This document shows, one piece after another, positions 1-7,023 of a DNA stretch of 23,319 nucleotides. Below the pieces are notes generated by a model. That model was not told the origin of the DNA and did no database searches. It worked only from the letters and a program-made list of their open reading frames with translations. Source of the stretch: an uncultured Faecalibacterium sp. (GTDB taxonomy: Bacteria; Bacillota; Clostridia; Oscillospirales; Ruminococcaceae); contig CAKTCY010000035.1 in assembly GCA_934540955.1 (NCBI GenBank), positions 1 through 23,319 on the forward strand, read 5' to 3'. The position numbers and the translations under genes were made by a program. Each line of letters starts with the position of its first letter. Positions within the stretch are counted from its first letter, which is position 1.

Positions 1-18
1 GAGGTATCGAACACGACC

Positions 19-46
19 ATTATAGCCAAGCCGTCGGATAAGTCAA
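19..46 (-). promoter_or_regulatory. Sigma-A promoter reading out of the left edge
   Basis: On the minus strand there is a TTGACT -35 box (41-46), a 16-nt spacer and a perfect TATAAT -10 box (19-24), preceded by AT-rich sequence at about 50-90. It should drive a minus-strand gene whose start lies beyond position 1. The boxes are seen directly; the target gene is outside the window. Confidence 0.6.
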
Positions 47-146
47 TGGTTTTAGTTAAAGATTTTTATCTTTTACACTTTTGTCACAGTTTGCTTCCTT
101 TTTATATAGGGGTCTCCCGCAGGGCGCAAAAAGGCCGCTGCACCGT

Positions 147-274
147 AACCCTCTCAGTCAAAGCCTGACGGCTTTGCCAGCTCCCCCGAAAGGGGGAGCT
201 TTTTGGCATCTACCGGTCAGCTGCAATAAAGCTCTCCCCCTCGGGAGAGCTGGCGCGCAGCGCCTGAGAGGGTT
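147..274. repeat. MITE-like miniature repeat with CCCTCTCAG ends
   Basis: This 128-bp unit begins with AACCCTCTCAG (147-157) and ends with its exact reverse complement CTGAGAGGGTT (264-274). Inside are two further GC-rich hairpins: AGCTCCCCC with GGGGGAGCT around a GAAA loop (about 180-201), and GCTCTCCC with GGGAGAGC (about 231-250). The unit carries no coding potential of its own; an open frame running through it (81-413) looks spurious. Repeats with this kind of end are, from memory, very common between genes of Faecalibacterium and related Clostridia. I see no clear target-site duplication. Confidence 0.6.
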
Positions 275-282
275 CATTCTCG

Positions 283-324
283 AAAAAAATAAAACACCGA
301 AGCATCCGCAGACGCTCCGGTGTT
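283..324 (-). terminator. Intrinsic terminator at the end of the dcw cluster
   Basis: On the minus strand an AACACCG/CGGTGTT stem (318-324 with 293-299, with a further 3-bp AGC/GCT stem inside after one mismatch) is followed by a T-rich tract (283-294). It lies about 25 bp beyond the murE stop codon and fits as the end of the long minus-strand operon. Confidence 0.8.
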
Positions 325-348
325 CCCGAATCCAACTATTCTTTTTGC

Positions 349-1827
349 TTACTCCAGCCCGATCTGCTGGGCGTATTCCTCCAGCAGCTCCCGCTCAAGG
401 AAGGGGGTCTTGACGCCCTCGCGGTCGCGGTAGGTCTCGTGTCCCTTGCCGATGACGGCGATCAGATCGCCCTCTTGTGCGTGATCCACTGCGTAGTGCA
501 GCGCGTCCAGACGGTCGGGGATCTCCACGAACTTTGCGTCCGGGTTGCCCTTGTTCATGCCCTCGCGGATGTCCGCAATGATATCCTCCACCTTTTCAAA
601 GCGGTTGTTGTCCTCGGTGAGGATGGAGAAATCCGCCATCTTGGCGCAGATCTCGCCCATGCCGTAGCGGCGCAGCTTGGAGCGGTTGCCGCCGCAGCCG
701 AACACCACCACCAGACGGTGGGGCTTGTAGGCGCGCAGGGTGGTGAGCAGGCTCTCGGTAGATACCTCGTTGTGGGCGTAGTCCAGCAGGATGGTGAACT
801 TTTTGCTGATGGGCACCAGCTCCACACGTCCCTTCACCACGCACTTGCCCAGACCATCGTGGATGGCGGCATCCGGCAGACCCAGCACCTTGCCCACGGC
901 CAGCGCGGCCAGCGCGTTGTACACGCTGAACTCGCCGGGCATATTCACCCTCACATCCATCACGTCCTTGCCGGTAACGTGGAAGGCGACGCCCAGAAAA
1001 TCGTGGGTGCGCAGCAGCTCGTAGCCGGTCTCGCGGTAGTCGGCCTTTTCATCGCGGCCGTAGGTCACCAGCTTGCAGGTGTGACCCTCCAGCAGGGCGG
1101 CGGTGTTCTCGTCGTCGATGTTCACCACGCCCATGTCGCAGCGCTTGAACAGCTGTCCCTTCCAGCTGCGGTACTCCTCAAAGGTCTTGTGCTCGCCGGG
1201 GCCGATGTGATCCGGCGAAAGGTTGGTGAACACGCCCACATTGTAGTGCACACCTGCCACGCGGTCCATCATCAGGCCCTGACTGGACACCTCCATCAGC
1301 GCGGTGTCGCAGCCGGCATCCAGAAACTCCCGGAAGGTCTTTTGCAGCTCGTAGCTTTCCGGGGTGGTGTTGGCGGTGTCCTTGTGGCGTCCCATATAGT
1401 AGATGCCGTTGGTGCCGATCATGCCCACCTTGCGGCCTGCGGCCTCCAGCACGCTTTTGATCATGTGGGTGGTGGTGGTCTTGCCCTTAGTGCCGGTGAC
1501 ACCGATCATGGTCATCTGCCGGGCAGGGTTGCCGAAGAGGTTGGCGCTCATCAGCGCCATGGCATAGCGGCTGCTCTCCACCTTGACCACGGTCACCCCG
1601 GGCATGGCAGAAAGGTCGATGTCGTGCTGGATGACCAGCGCGCTGACCCCCTTGGCGGCGCAGTCGGCGGCAAACGCGTGGCTGTCCCGCTGGGTGCCCA
1701 CGATGCACACGAACAAAAGCCCCGGGGCAGCCTTGCGGCTGTCGTAGATGATATCTGCGATCTCAGTATCCAGACTGCCCTGCACAAGGGTAAAGGGCAC
1801 GCCTTCCATCAGTTGTTCCAGCTTCAT
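349..1827 (-). CDS. murE: MurE-type UDP-MurNAc-tripeptide ligase
   Basis: This 492-residue cytoplasmic Mur ligase adds the third amino acid to UDP-MurNAc-L-Ala-D-Glu using ATP. Visible motifs are the P-loop GVTGTKGKTTTT (109-120), NTTPE (153-157), a WKGQLF segment at 222-227 whose Lys223 fits the carbamylated lysine, NALAALA (304-310), DYAHN (349-353), FGCGGNRSK (376-384) and GKGHETY (460-466). The residues that select the third amino acid read DNNR (406-409) instead of the DNPR usual for meso-diaminopimelate enzymes; the Arg is kept and Pro becomes Asn. DYAHN in place of DYAHTP is also atypical. The family is certain; the substrate is probably meso-DAP but not proven. The ATG is preceded by GGAGGAG with 5-nt spacing, 23 bp after ftsQ. 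It is the last gene of the cluster, whereas murE normally precedes murF. Confidence 0.9.
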   Translation of the reverse strand: MKLEQLMEGVPFTLVQGSLDTEIADIIYDSRKAAPGLLFVCIVGTQRDSHAFAADCAAKGVSALVIQHDIDLSAMPGVTVVKVESSRYAMALMSANLFGNPARQMTMIGVTGTKGKTTTTHMIKSVLEAAGRKVGMIGTNGIYYMGRHKDTANTTPESYELQKTFREFLDAGCDTALMEVSSQGLMMDRVAGVHYNVGVFTNLSPDHIGPGEHKTFEEYRSWKGQLFKRCDMGVVNIDDENTAALLEGHTCKLVTYGRDEKADYRETGYELLRTHDFLGVAFHVTGKDVMDVRVNMPGEFSVYNALAALAVGKVLGLPDAAIHDGLGKCVVKGRVELVPISKKFTILLDYAHNEVSTESLLTTLRAYKPHRLVVVFGCGGNRSKLRRYGMGEICAKMADFSILTEDNNRFEKVEDIIADIREGMNKGNPDAKFVEIPDRLDALHYAVDHAQEGDLIAVIGKGHETYRDREGVKTPFLERELLEEYAQQIGLE

Positions 1828-1850
1828 ACAGTCTCCTCCATAGAGCTTCT

Positions 1851-3440
1851 TTACATGGGGTTTTCTTCTTCGTTGGCCGTCATGCGGTCAGGGTGGGTCA
1901 GGGGCAGCTGCTCGGCGTCCGCTTCAGCCGCCGGTTCGGCGGTATCCGTGGGCGTAGCGCCATCGGTGCTTTCCGTGCTGTCGGCGGCGTCCTCTGCCGG
2001 GGCGGGTTCCTCGGCCTTGGGCGGCACCACATAGCCGGAGGGCAGGGTGGGCTCGCCCTGTGCAAAATAGATCTTGCGGGTGCTGCTGGCGCTGGTATGG
2101 CTGAAGTCCAGCCGCCCGGTGTCGGTGGGGCCGCAGCCCTTGCCGTCGGCGTTGGTCAGCACATAGCGGGCGCGGTCCAGCTTATAATCCAGATCGTTCA
2201 GCGTACCCAGCAGCACGCTGATGCGGTCCTGATACAAAAATGCGAGCTGCTCGGTGTCTGCCACCTCCAGCCGTGTCACGTCCTGCGACAGGCCGTATTC
2301 CTCCAGCTTGCTCACCAAGGTGCGCAGCGCTTCCATGCGGGCGGTCTCGGTGCTCACCGCGCTTTCGCTTTCGGCTGCTTCCGAGCCGGAGGCGCTTGCG
2401 GCGTCCGTGTCCTCCACGAACCAGAAGCCCTGTCCCGGGGCGGTGTCCTGCAGCTTGCCGCCGTATAGGGTGCAAAGCCCCTCGGGCTGGGTGCTTTCCT
2501 CGGACAAAATCTTCCATTTGTCCGAGATCACAAGCCACTTGCTGCCGTTTTGCACCGCGTAGGCGGGCACGGCCTCGGTCACCTGCACCACCACGGTGTT
2601 GGGGTAGTCCCGGATCACCTTGATGGAGCCCAGCAGCGGGAAGCTCTGCTCCAGCACCGCGGCCTTTTCGCCGGGCTCAAAGCTGAAGATGTTCTCTTCC
2701 AGCTGCACACCCATCCGCTGCAAAATGCTGTCTGCGGAATAACCCGCGATCTCGGTCACCTGCTTGCCGTCCGGGGTCTGCACCTGAATGGAGCTGATGC
2801 GGAACAGCATGGTCATGGTCAGGTAGATGCCCGCGCCAATGACGCACAGCAGCATGGCAAAGGCGGTCAGGCGGCGCAACATCCGGCGGCGGCGCAGCGT
2901 AGCGCGGGTCACCTTGCGCTTTTTGCGCTTTTCCCGCCGGGCAGGGCTTTGCTGCGGGGCGCTCTGCGCCGGGCGCAGACGCTGGCTCTGGCTGGCTGCC
3001 GGGTGCTGCCGGTTCGGGTTGTTTTGCACGTTCTGGCGGTTCTGGTTTTTCCGGCTGCTCTGCCCGCTGCGGGCATTGTTTGCCGGGCGGCGCTGCTTGC
3101 CGCCGGACTTCGCGTTTTTAGGTCTGCTGCCCGCCGGGCGGTTGCCGGAGGGGTACTGGGTAGTATTGCTCCCCTGCCCCTGCGCCGGGCGGCGGGTCTG
3201 GGCTTGGGTCTGGGTGGGGAACTGGATGCTGTTATCTGACCGGGAGGCGCGCACGCTGCCGTTTGCACTGCGGGAGGGCGGGCGGCTGAGCGGCTCGCCG
3301 TTGTAGCCGTAGCGGCTGCTGCCGGTGCTCCGGGGCGTATGATCCTGCGAAGGCGCAGAGGTGCGCGCCACATCCCGGTTCAGATCATAGGGTCTCGTGT
3401 TCCGGGGTCTGCCGTTGCGGTCACGGTTCTGCTGCATCAT
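1851..3440 (-). CDS. ftsQ: Cell division protein FtsQ/DivIB with long disordered N-terminus
   Basis: This single-pass membrane protein belongs to the divisome and scaffolds FtsL/FtsB and the septal synthase. Of 529 residues, the first about 185 form a cytoplasmic tail very rich in Arg, Gln, Asn, Ser and Pro, ending in a Lys/Arg block (KRKKRK, RRRRMLRR). One transmembrane helix follows (about 191-213), then the POTRA domain (about 214-290, FRISSIQVQ...) and the beta domain (to about 465). The end is an acidic Ala/Glu/Pro/Thr-rich tail. Typical FtsQ/DivIB proteins are about 250-350 residues. ATG at 3440 is preferred because AAGAAGG lies 5 nt upstream; an in-frame GTG at 3446 and an ATG at 3437 are alternatives. 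It follows murG by 34 bp and precedes murE by 23 bp. Confidence 0.88.
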   Translation of the reverse strand: MMQQNRDRNGRPRNTRPYDLNRDVARTSAPSQDHTPRSTGSSRYGYNGEPLSRPPSRSANGSVRASRSDNSIQFPTQTQAQTRRPAQGQGSNTTQYPSGNRPAGSRPKNAKSGGKQRRPANNARSGQSSRKNQNRQNVQNNPNRQHPAASQSQRLRPAQSAPQQSPARREKRKKRKVTRATLRRRRMLRRLTAFAMLLCVIGAGIYLTMTMLFRISSIQVQTPDGKQVTEIAGYSADSILQRMGVQLEENIFSFEPGEKAAVLEQSFPLLGSIKVIRDYPNTVVVQVTEAVPAYAVQNGSKWLVISDKWKILSEESTQPEGLCTLYGGKLQDTAPGQGFWFVEDTDAASASGSEAAESESAVSTETARMEALRTLVSKLEEYGLSQDVTRLEVADTEQLAFLYQDRISVLLGTLNDLDYKLDRARYVLTNADGKGCGPTDTGRLDFSHTSASSTRKIYFAQGEPTLPSGYVVPPKAEEPAPAEDAADSTESTDGATPTDTAEPAAEADAEQLPLTHPDRMTANEEENPM

Positions 3441-3474
3441 TCGCACCTTCTTTCCTGTTTATTCCGGGGCTGCA

Positions 3475-4602
3475 TCACGGGGTCTTGACCAGCTTGAGCA
3501 GCGCCGCAGTAATGCGGTCCAGACTGTCGTCCACCGACAGGCTGCGGGCGTTTTTGCCCATCTCGGCCAGCTTGCCGGGCTGTGCCAGCATTTCGGCCAC
3601 CGTCTGCACCAGCTTTTCGCCGGTCAGGTCTTTTTCTTCAATCACCACAGCCGCCCCGGCCTTTTGCAGCTCCATGGCGTTGTAGTACTGGTGGTTCTCG
3701 GCTACATTGGGGCTGGGGATCAGCACAGCGGCGCGTCCCACAGCTTCCAGCTCGGCCAGCGTCAGCGCACCGGCGCGGCTGATGACGAGGTCTGCCGCTG
3801 CCAGCAGCTCCGGCATATTGTTGATGTATTCCTTTACCACAAGGCTGTCGCCGGGGGCAAAATCCTTCTGCTTTTGCAGCTGCTCAAACAGCTGCACCCC
3901 GTACTGGCCGGTGGCGTGCAGGTGCAGCACCGGCTTGTGCTCGTGCTGCTCCCAGGCGCACAGGTCTGCCACCACCTCGTTGACCCGGCGTGCGCCCAGG
4001 CTGCCGCCGAAGGACAGGATGACCGTGCGGTCGCCCGCACCCAGCTGTGCACGGATGGCCTCGCGGTTCGCGGCCTGTGCAAACACCTCCGGCCGCACGG
4101 GGTTGCCCACCACAAGGGTCTTGTCCGGTGCGCCCAGCTTTTCCACAGCGGCGGGCACGGCGGCAAACACGATATCCACATCCGGGGCCAGCAGCTTGTT
4201 GGTCACACCGGGGAAGGCGTTCTGCTCGTGCAGGGCGGTGTGGATGCCCATTTTAGCGGCGCAGCGCACCACCGGGCCGGACACATAGCCGCCGCAGCCG
4301 ATGACGAGATCCGGCTTTACCTCCTTCATCATGGCCTTGGCCTTGGGGCCGGAGAGGGCCAGATTCCACAGGGTAATGATGTTGCGCTTGATGTTGTGCA
4401 GGCTCAGCTTGCGCTGGAAGCCGGTGATCTCAATATGGTGGAAGGGGTAGCCCGCCTGTGTGACCAGACGGTACTCCATGCCCTCCTTACGGCCTGCAAA
4501 GTGGATCTCGGCGGTGGGGTCGGCCTTTTTCAGAGCACCGGCAATGGCCAGTGCGGGGTTGATATGTCCGGCAGTGCCGCCGGCTGCGATGAGAACACGC
4601 AT
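3475..4602 (-). CDS. murG: MurG, lipid II-forming GlcNAc transferase
   Basis: A peripheral membrane GT28 glycosyltransferase that adds GlcNAc to undecaprenyl-PP-MurNAc-pentapeptide (lipid I) to give lipid II. The 375-residue length is typical. Visible motifs are the N-terminal glycine-rich loop GGTAGHINPA (8-17), HEQNAFPG (about 143-150), the second glycine-rich loop SFGGSLGARRVNE, and the C-terminal UDP-GlcNAc site SRAGALTLAE followed by PSPNVAENHQYYNA. No key residue is missing. This intactness matters because MurG needs lipid I, and the local mraY-like gene does not look able to make it. AGGAGG lies 7 nt before the ATG, just after a GC-rich hairpin in the ftsW-murG gap. Confidence 0.96.
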   Translation of the reverse strand: MRVLIAAGGTAGHINPALAIAGALKKADPTAEIHFAGRKEGMEYRLVTQAGYPFHHIEITGFQRKLSLHNIKRNIITLWNLALSGPKAKAMMKEVKPDLVIGCGGYVSGPVVRCAAKMGIHTALHEQNAFPGVTNKLLAPDVDIVFAAVPAAVEKLGAPDKTLVVGNPVRPEVFAQAANREAIRAQLGAGDRTVILSFGGSLGARRVNEVVADLCAWEQHEHKPVLHLHATGQYGVQLFEQLQKQKDFAPGDSLVVKEYINNMPELLAAADLVISRAGALTLAELEAVGRAAVLIPSPNVAENHQYYNAMELQKAGAAVVIEEKDLTGEKLVQTVAEMLAQPGKLAEMGKNARSLSVDDSLDRITAALLKLVKTP

Positions 4603-4621
4603 GGTGATTCCTCCTTATAAA

Positions 4622-4642
4622 CGCCCGGCCTGCGGCCGGGCG
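4622..4642 (-). other. GC-rich hairpin between ftsW and murG
   Basis: A perfect 9-bp stem CGCCCGGCC/GGCCGGGCG with a 3-nt loop sits in the 55-bp gap after the ftsW stop and just upstream of the murG AGGAGG site. On the minus strand only TTT then ATAAGG follows, so it is a poor terminator. It may be an RNA stability or processing hairpin, or a weak attenuator; the function is unknown. Confidence 0.5.
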
Positions 4643-4657
4643 GGCTTGCGGTTTGTT

Positions 4658-5971
4658 TTACTGTTCTGTGCGGGCTGCGCGGGCAGAGGCCAGATCAATG
4701 GTCTTGCGGGCAAGTTCTGCCTCGTGCTCGGCGCGGGCGGCCTCCCGCTGGGCACGCAGCTGCTCCCGCTGCTGCGCTGCCCGCTCGCCGTTGCGGCCGA
4801 TGTTCACCATTACGCCCATCTCTGCCAGCAGCAGGATCAGGCTGGTGCCGCCGGAGGAGAAGAAGGGCAGGCTGATGCCGGTATTGGGCAGGGTGTTGGT
4901 GACCACGGCGATGTTGCAGAACACCTGCCACGCGATCTGCGCCATAATGCCGATGCCCACCATGGTGCAGTACAGGTTCTCCGCCTTATAGGCGATGAGC
5001 AGTCCCTGCACGATGAACAGCACGAACAGCACGATAATGAGCACTGCGCCAACGAAGCCCAGCTCCTCACACACCACGCTGAAGATGAAGTCGTTGGTGC
5101 TTTCCGGCAGCCAGAGCTGCTTTTCCACGCTGTTGCCCAGCCCCAGCCCCTTCAGCCCACCGGAGCCGATGGCGTAAAGGCTCTGCACGGTCTGGTCGGT
5201 CATCTTGCTCAGATCCTGCGTCCAGCCGTCCAGACGCTTTTGCAGGTAAGGGATGGAGTCCACATGGGAGAGCAGGGTCTCCAGCAGGGCGCCCGCCGTG
5301 ATGGCACCCGCCCATGTCAGCACACCGCCGCTGCCGGACAGCAGCAGGATGGTGCCCACCACCGCCACTGTCAGCACGATGCCGGACATGTGCGGCTCCA
5401 GCGCCAGCAGGATGACCACCGGTATAAGGGGCAGCACCGGCACCACCAGCTGCTTCCACACCCGCACCCGCAGCCACTCCCGGGGGGTAAGCAGGATACG
5501 GCGTTCCGGGTCCAGCCGCTCCACCTGCGGCGCTTTTGCCGCAAGATGGGAGCTGAACAGGATCATCTCAAACTTTGCCACCTCCGAGGATTGCAGCGTA
5601 AGCCCGCCGAAGCGGATCCAGCGGCGGCAGCCGTTCAGGGGTGCCATGGTCAGGGTGACGGCCAGCATGGCCAGCACGATGATGTACCCCGGCACCACCA
5701 GCTTGCGCAGAAAACGGTGGTCCACATAGCTTATCAGGAGCATACAGCCCAGCCCCAGTACCATGCACATTGCCTGCTGCTTGATGTAGTGGAAGCTGTC
5801 GCCCATGCGCAGGTAACCGGTGGTGTAGCTGGCGCTGAACAGCATCACCAGCCCAAAGATCATAATAACGGCCAGCGTGGCCAGCCAGTCGATCAGCAGC
5901 CGGGACCACGGGCCCGGGTCTCGCTGGAGCACCGGCACCGGCGCTCTGTGTTTTTTGCGGATAGTCGCCAT
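4658..5971 (-). CDS. ftsW: FtsW, SEDS-family septal peptidoglycan glycosyltransferase
   Basis: A polytopic membrane protein of 437 residues that polymerises lipid II at the septum together with a class B PBP. SEDS hallmarks are FSASYTTGYLRMGDSFHYIKQQ near the first helices, the GCRRWIRFGGLTLQSSEVAKF segment, the loop GSGGLKGLGLGNSVEKQLWLPESTNDFIFSVVCEELGF, and LPNTGISLPFFSSGGTSL near the C-terminus. A short Arg/Glu/Ala-rich cytoplasmic tail follows. The start at MATIRKKHRAPVP is chosen because AGGGAG lies 5 nt upstream; an in-frame upstream start at 6034 would overlap the mraY-like gene and lacks a good site. It lies 28 bp after the mraY-like stop. Confidence 0.95.
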   Translation of the reverse strand: MATIRKKHRAPVPVLQRDPGPWSRLLIDWLATLAVIMIFGLVMLFSASYTTGYLRMGDSFHYIKQQAMCMVLGLGCMLLISYVDHRFLRKLVVPGYIIVLAMLAVTLTMAPLNGCRRWIRFGGLTLQSSEVAKFEMILFSSHLAAKAPQVERLDPERRILLTPREWLRVRVWKQLVVPVLPLIPVVILLALEPHMSGIVLTVAVVGTILLLSGSGGVLTWAGAITAGALLETLLSHVDSIPYLQKRLDGWTQDLSKMTDQTVQSLYAIGSGGLKGLGLGNSVEKQLWLPESTNDFIFSVVCEELGFVGAVLIIVLFVLFIVQGLLIAYKAENLYCTMVGIGIMAQIAWQVFCNIAVVTNTLPNTGISLPFFSSGGTSLILLLAEMGVMVNIGRNGERAAQQREQLRAQREAARAEHEAELARKTIDLASARAARTEQ

Positions 5972-5999
5972 CTGCGCTCCCTTCCCTCTCTGTGCCCGG

Positions 6000-6995
6000 T
6001 CAGCACCAGCGCAGCAGCGCCAGCGCCAGCACATAGCCGACAGCGCTCAGCGCAAAGCTGCACAGAAACACTGTCTCCGGGCTCATTTTATGCTTTTTTA
6101 CCCAGCAGCGCAAGGGCTTGCCGGTGCGCTTTGCACACAGCAGCTGCGCTGCCAAAAGACCGCCCGCTGCCCAGAAGGGCAGCGCCAGCGGCACGGTCAG
6201 ACTGGTCATATCCAAACTGAGCGGGATGCAGCCGATGGCACCCGCCGCCAGCAGGCTGCCGCAGCAGCCCACCCCCAGCCTTGCCGGGGGGAACGCCCAC
6301 AGCAGCAGTGCCACCAGTGCCCCGGCAAGCGCGGCGGGCAGCACCGCCAGCCCGGGCACGCCCAAGCCGGCCTCTGCCATCATCAGCGCCAGCATGGCCA
6401 CAAAGGCCGCGCCGCACACCGTGCCCTCGTCCCGCTCGGCGATGCGAGCACACTCGGCCAGCGCCACCATGAGCACCGCCCACAAAAAGGGCACGGCGCT
6501 GCCCAGCAGCACATACCCCGCCCCGGGCACGCCCAGCCCCCGGGGCAGGCAGCCCGCTGCCCGCAGCAGCAAAAGAACGAACGCTGCGGCCAGTGCCTCC
6601 AGCAAAAGGCGCACGTCCCGCCGCAGCCCCAGCGCCGCCGGGCTGCGCATCCGGGCAAGGTCCTCTGCAAGACCCACCGCCCCAAAGGCAAGGCTTCCGG
6701 CCAGTGCCGTGAGCAGCCGCGTCATCAGCCGGCCCTCGCTGCCCAGCAGCTCCGGCTGGCCTACGCAGGCGGCAAGCCAGCCCACGCCCACCGCAGCCAC
6801 CGTACCCGCCGCCGCACACAGCCCGCCCCACAGCGGGGCGCGCAGCGGTGCCGGACGGGGCTGCTCAGACTGTACCGGCTGCTGGTTTTGTTCGCGGCGT
6901 TCCAGCACCCGCCGCAGCGGCACGAACAGGCTGCACAGGGCTGCCGTAAGGGCAAACCCCAGCACCACCGCCGCTGCCAAGGCGAAACGCTCCAT
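6000..6995 (-). CDS. MraY-like membrane protein lacking the catalytic motifs
   Basis: This 331-residue multi-pass protein sits between murF and ftsW, the usual place of mraY, which makes lipid I from UDP-MurNAc-pentapeptide and undecaprenyl phosphate. The MraY architecture is recognisable: LRAPLWGG (51-58) for the TPTMGG loop, GAVGLAEDLARMRSPAALGL (105-124) for GFxDDxxK...GL, PPARLGVGCCGSL (236-248) for NAxPAxVFMGDTGSL, and TGK (291-293) before the last cytoplasmic loop. The key residues differ: the DD pair is E111-D112, the following Lys is Arg115, the NAVNLTDGLDGL stretch is E181-T192 with no Asn and Glu at both Asp positions, the MGDTGS Asp is Cys244, and the HHH loop is gone. The membrane frame is open, with no stop or frameshift, so it seems maintained. 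GGAG lies 10 nt before the ATG. Most likely an inactive or repurposed paralogue; its role is unknown. Confidence 0.75.
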   Translation of the reverse strand: MERFALAAAVVLGFALTAALCSLFVPLRRVLERREQNQQPVQSEQPRPAPLRAPLWGGLCAAAGTVAAVGVGWLAACVGQPELLGSEGRLMTRLLTALAGSLAFGAVGLAEDLARMRSPAALGLRRDVRLLLEALAAAFVLLLLRAAGCLPRGLGVPGAGYVLLGSAVPFLWAVLMVALAECARIAERDEGTVCGAAFVAMLALMMAEAGLGVPGLAVLPAALAGALVALLLWAFPPARLGVGCCGSLLAAGAIGCIPLSLDMTSLTVPLALPFWAAGGLLAAQLLCAKRTGKPLRCWVKKHKMSPETVFLCSFALSAVGYVLALALLRWC

Positions 6996-7023
6996 AACTC
7001 AGACACTCCATTTCGCCAAATAG

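Noticed and set aside
81..413. 110-codon plus-strand open frame at the left end
   Set aside because: It runs through the miniature repeat and the dcw terminator; its translation is that of the repeat and is not a real protein.
439..6220. Long plus-strand open frames antisense to murE, ftsQ, murG and ftsW
   Set aside because: Each is a shadow of a recognised minus-strand gene and has no domain of its own.
6000..6995. Annotating the gene simply as mraY
   Set aside because: The residues needed for phospho-MurNAc-pentapeptide transfer are absent, so the name would misstate its likely activity.
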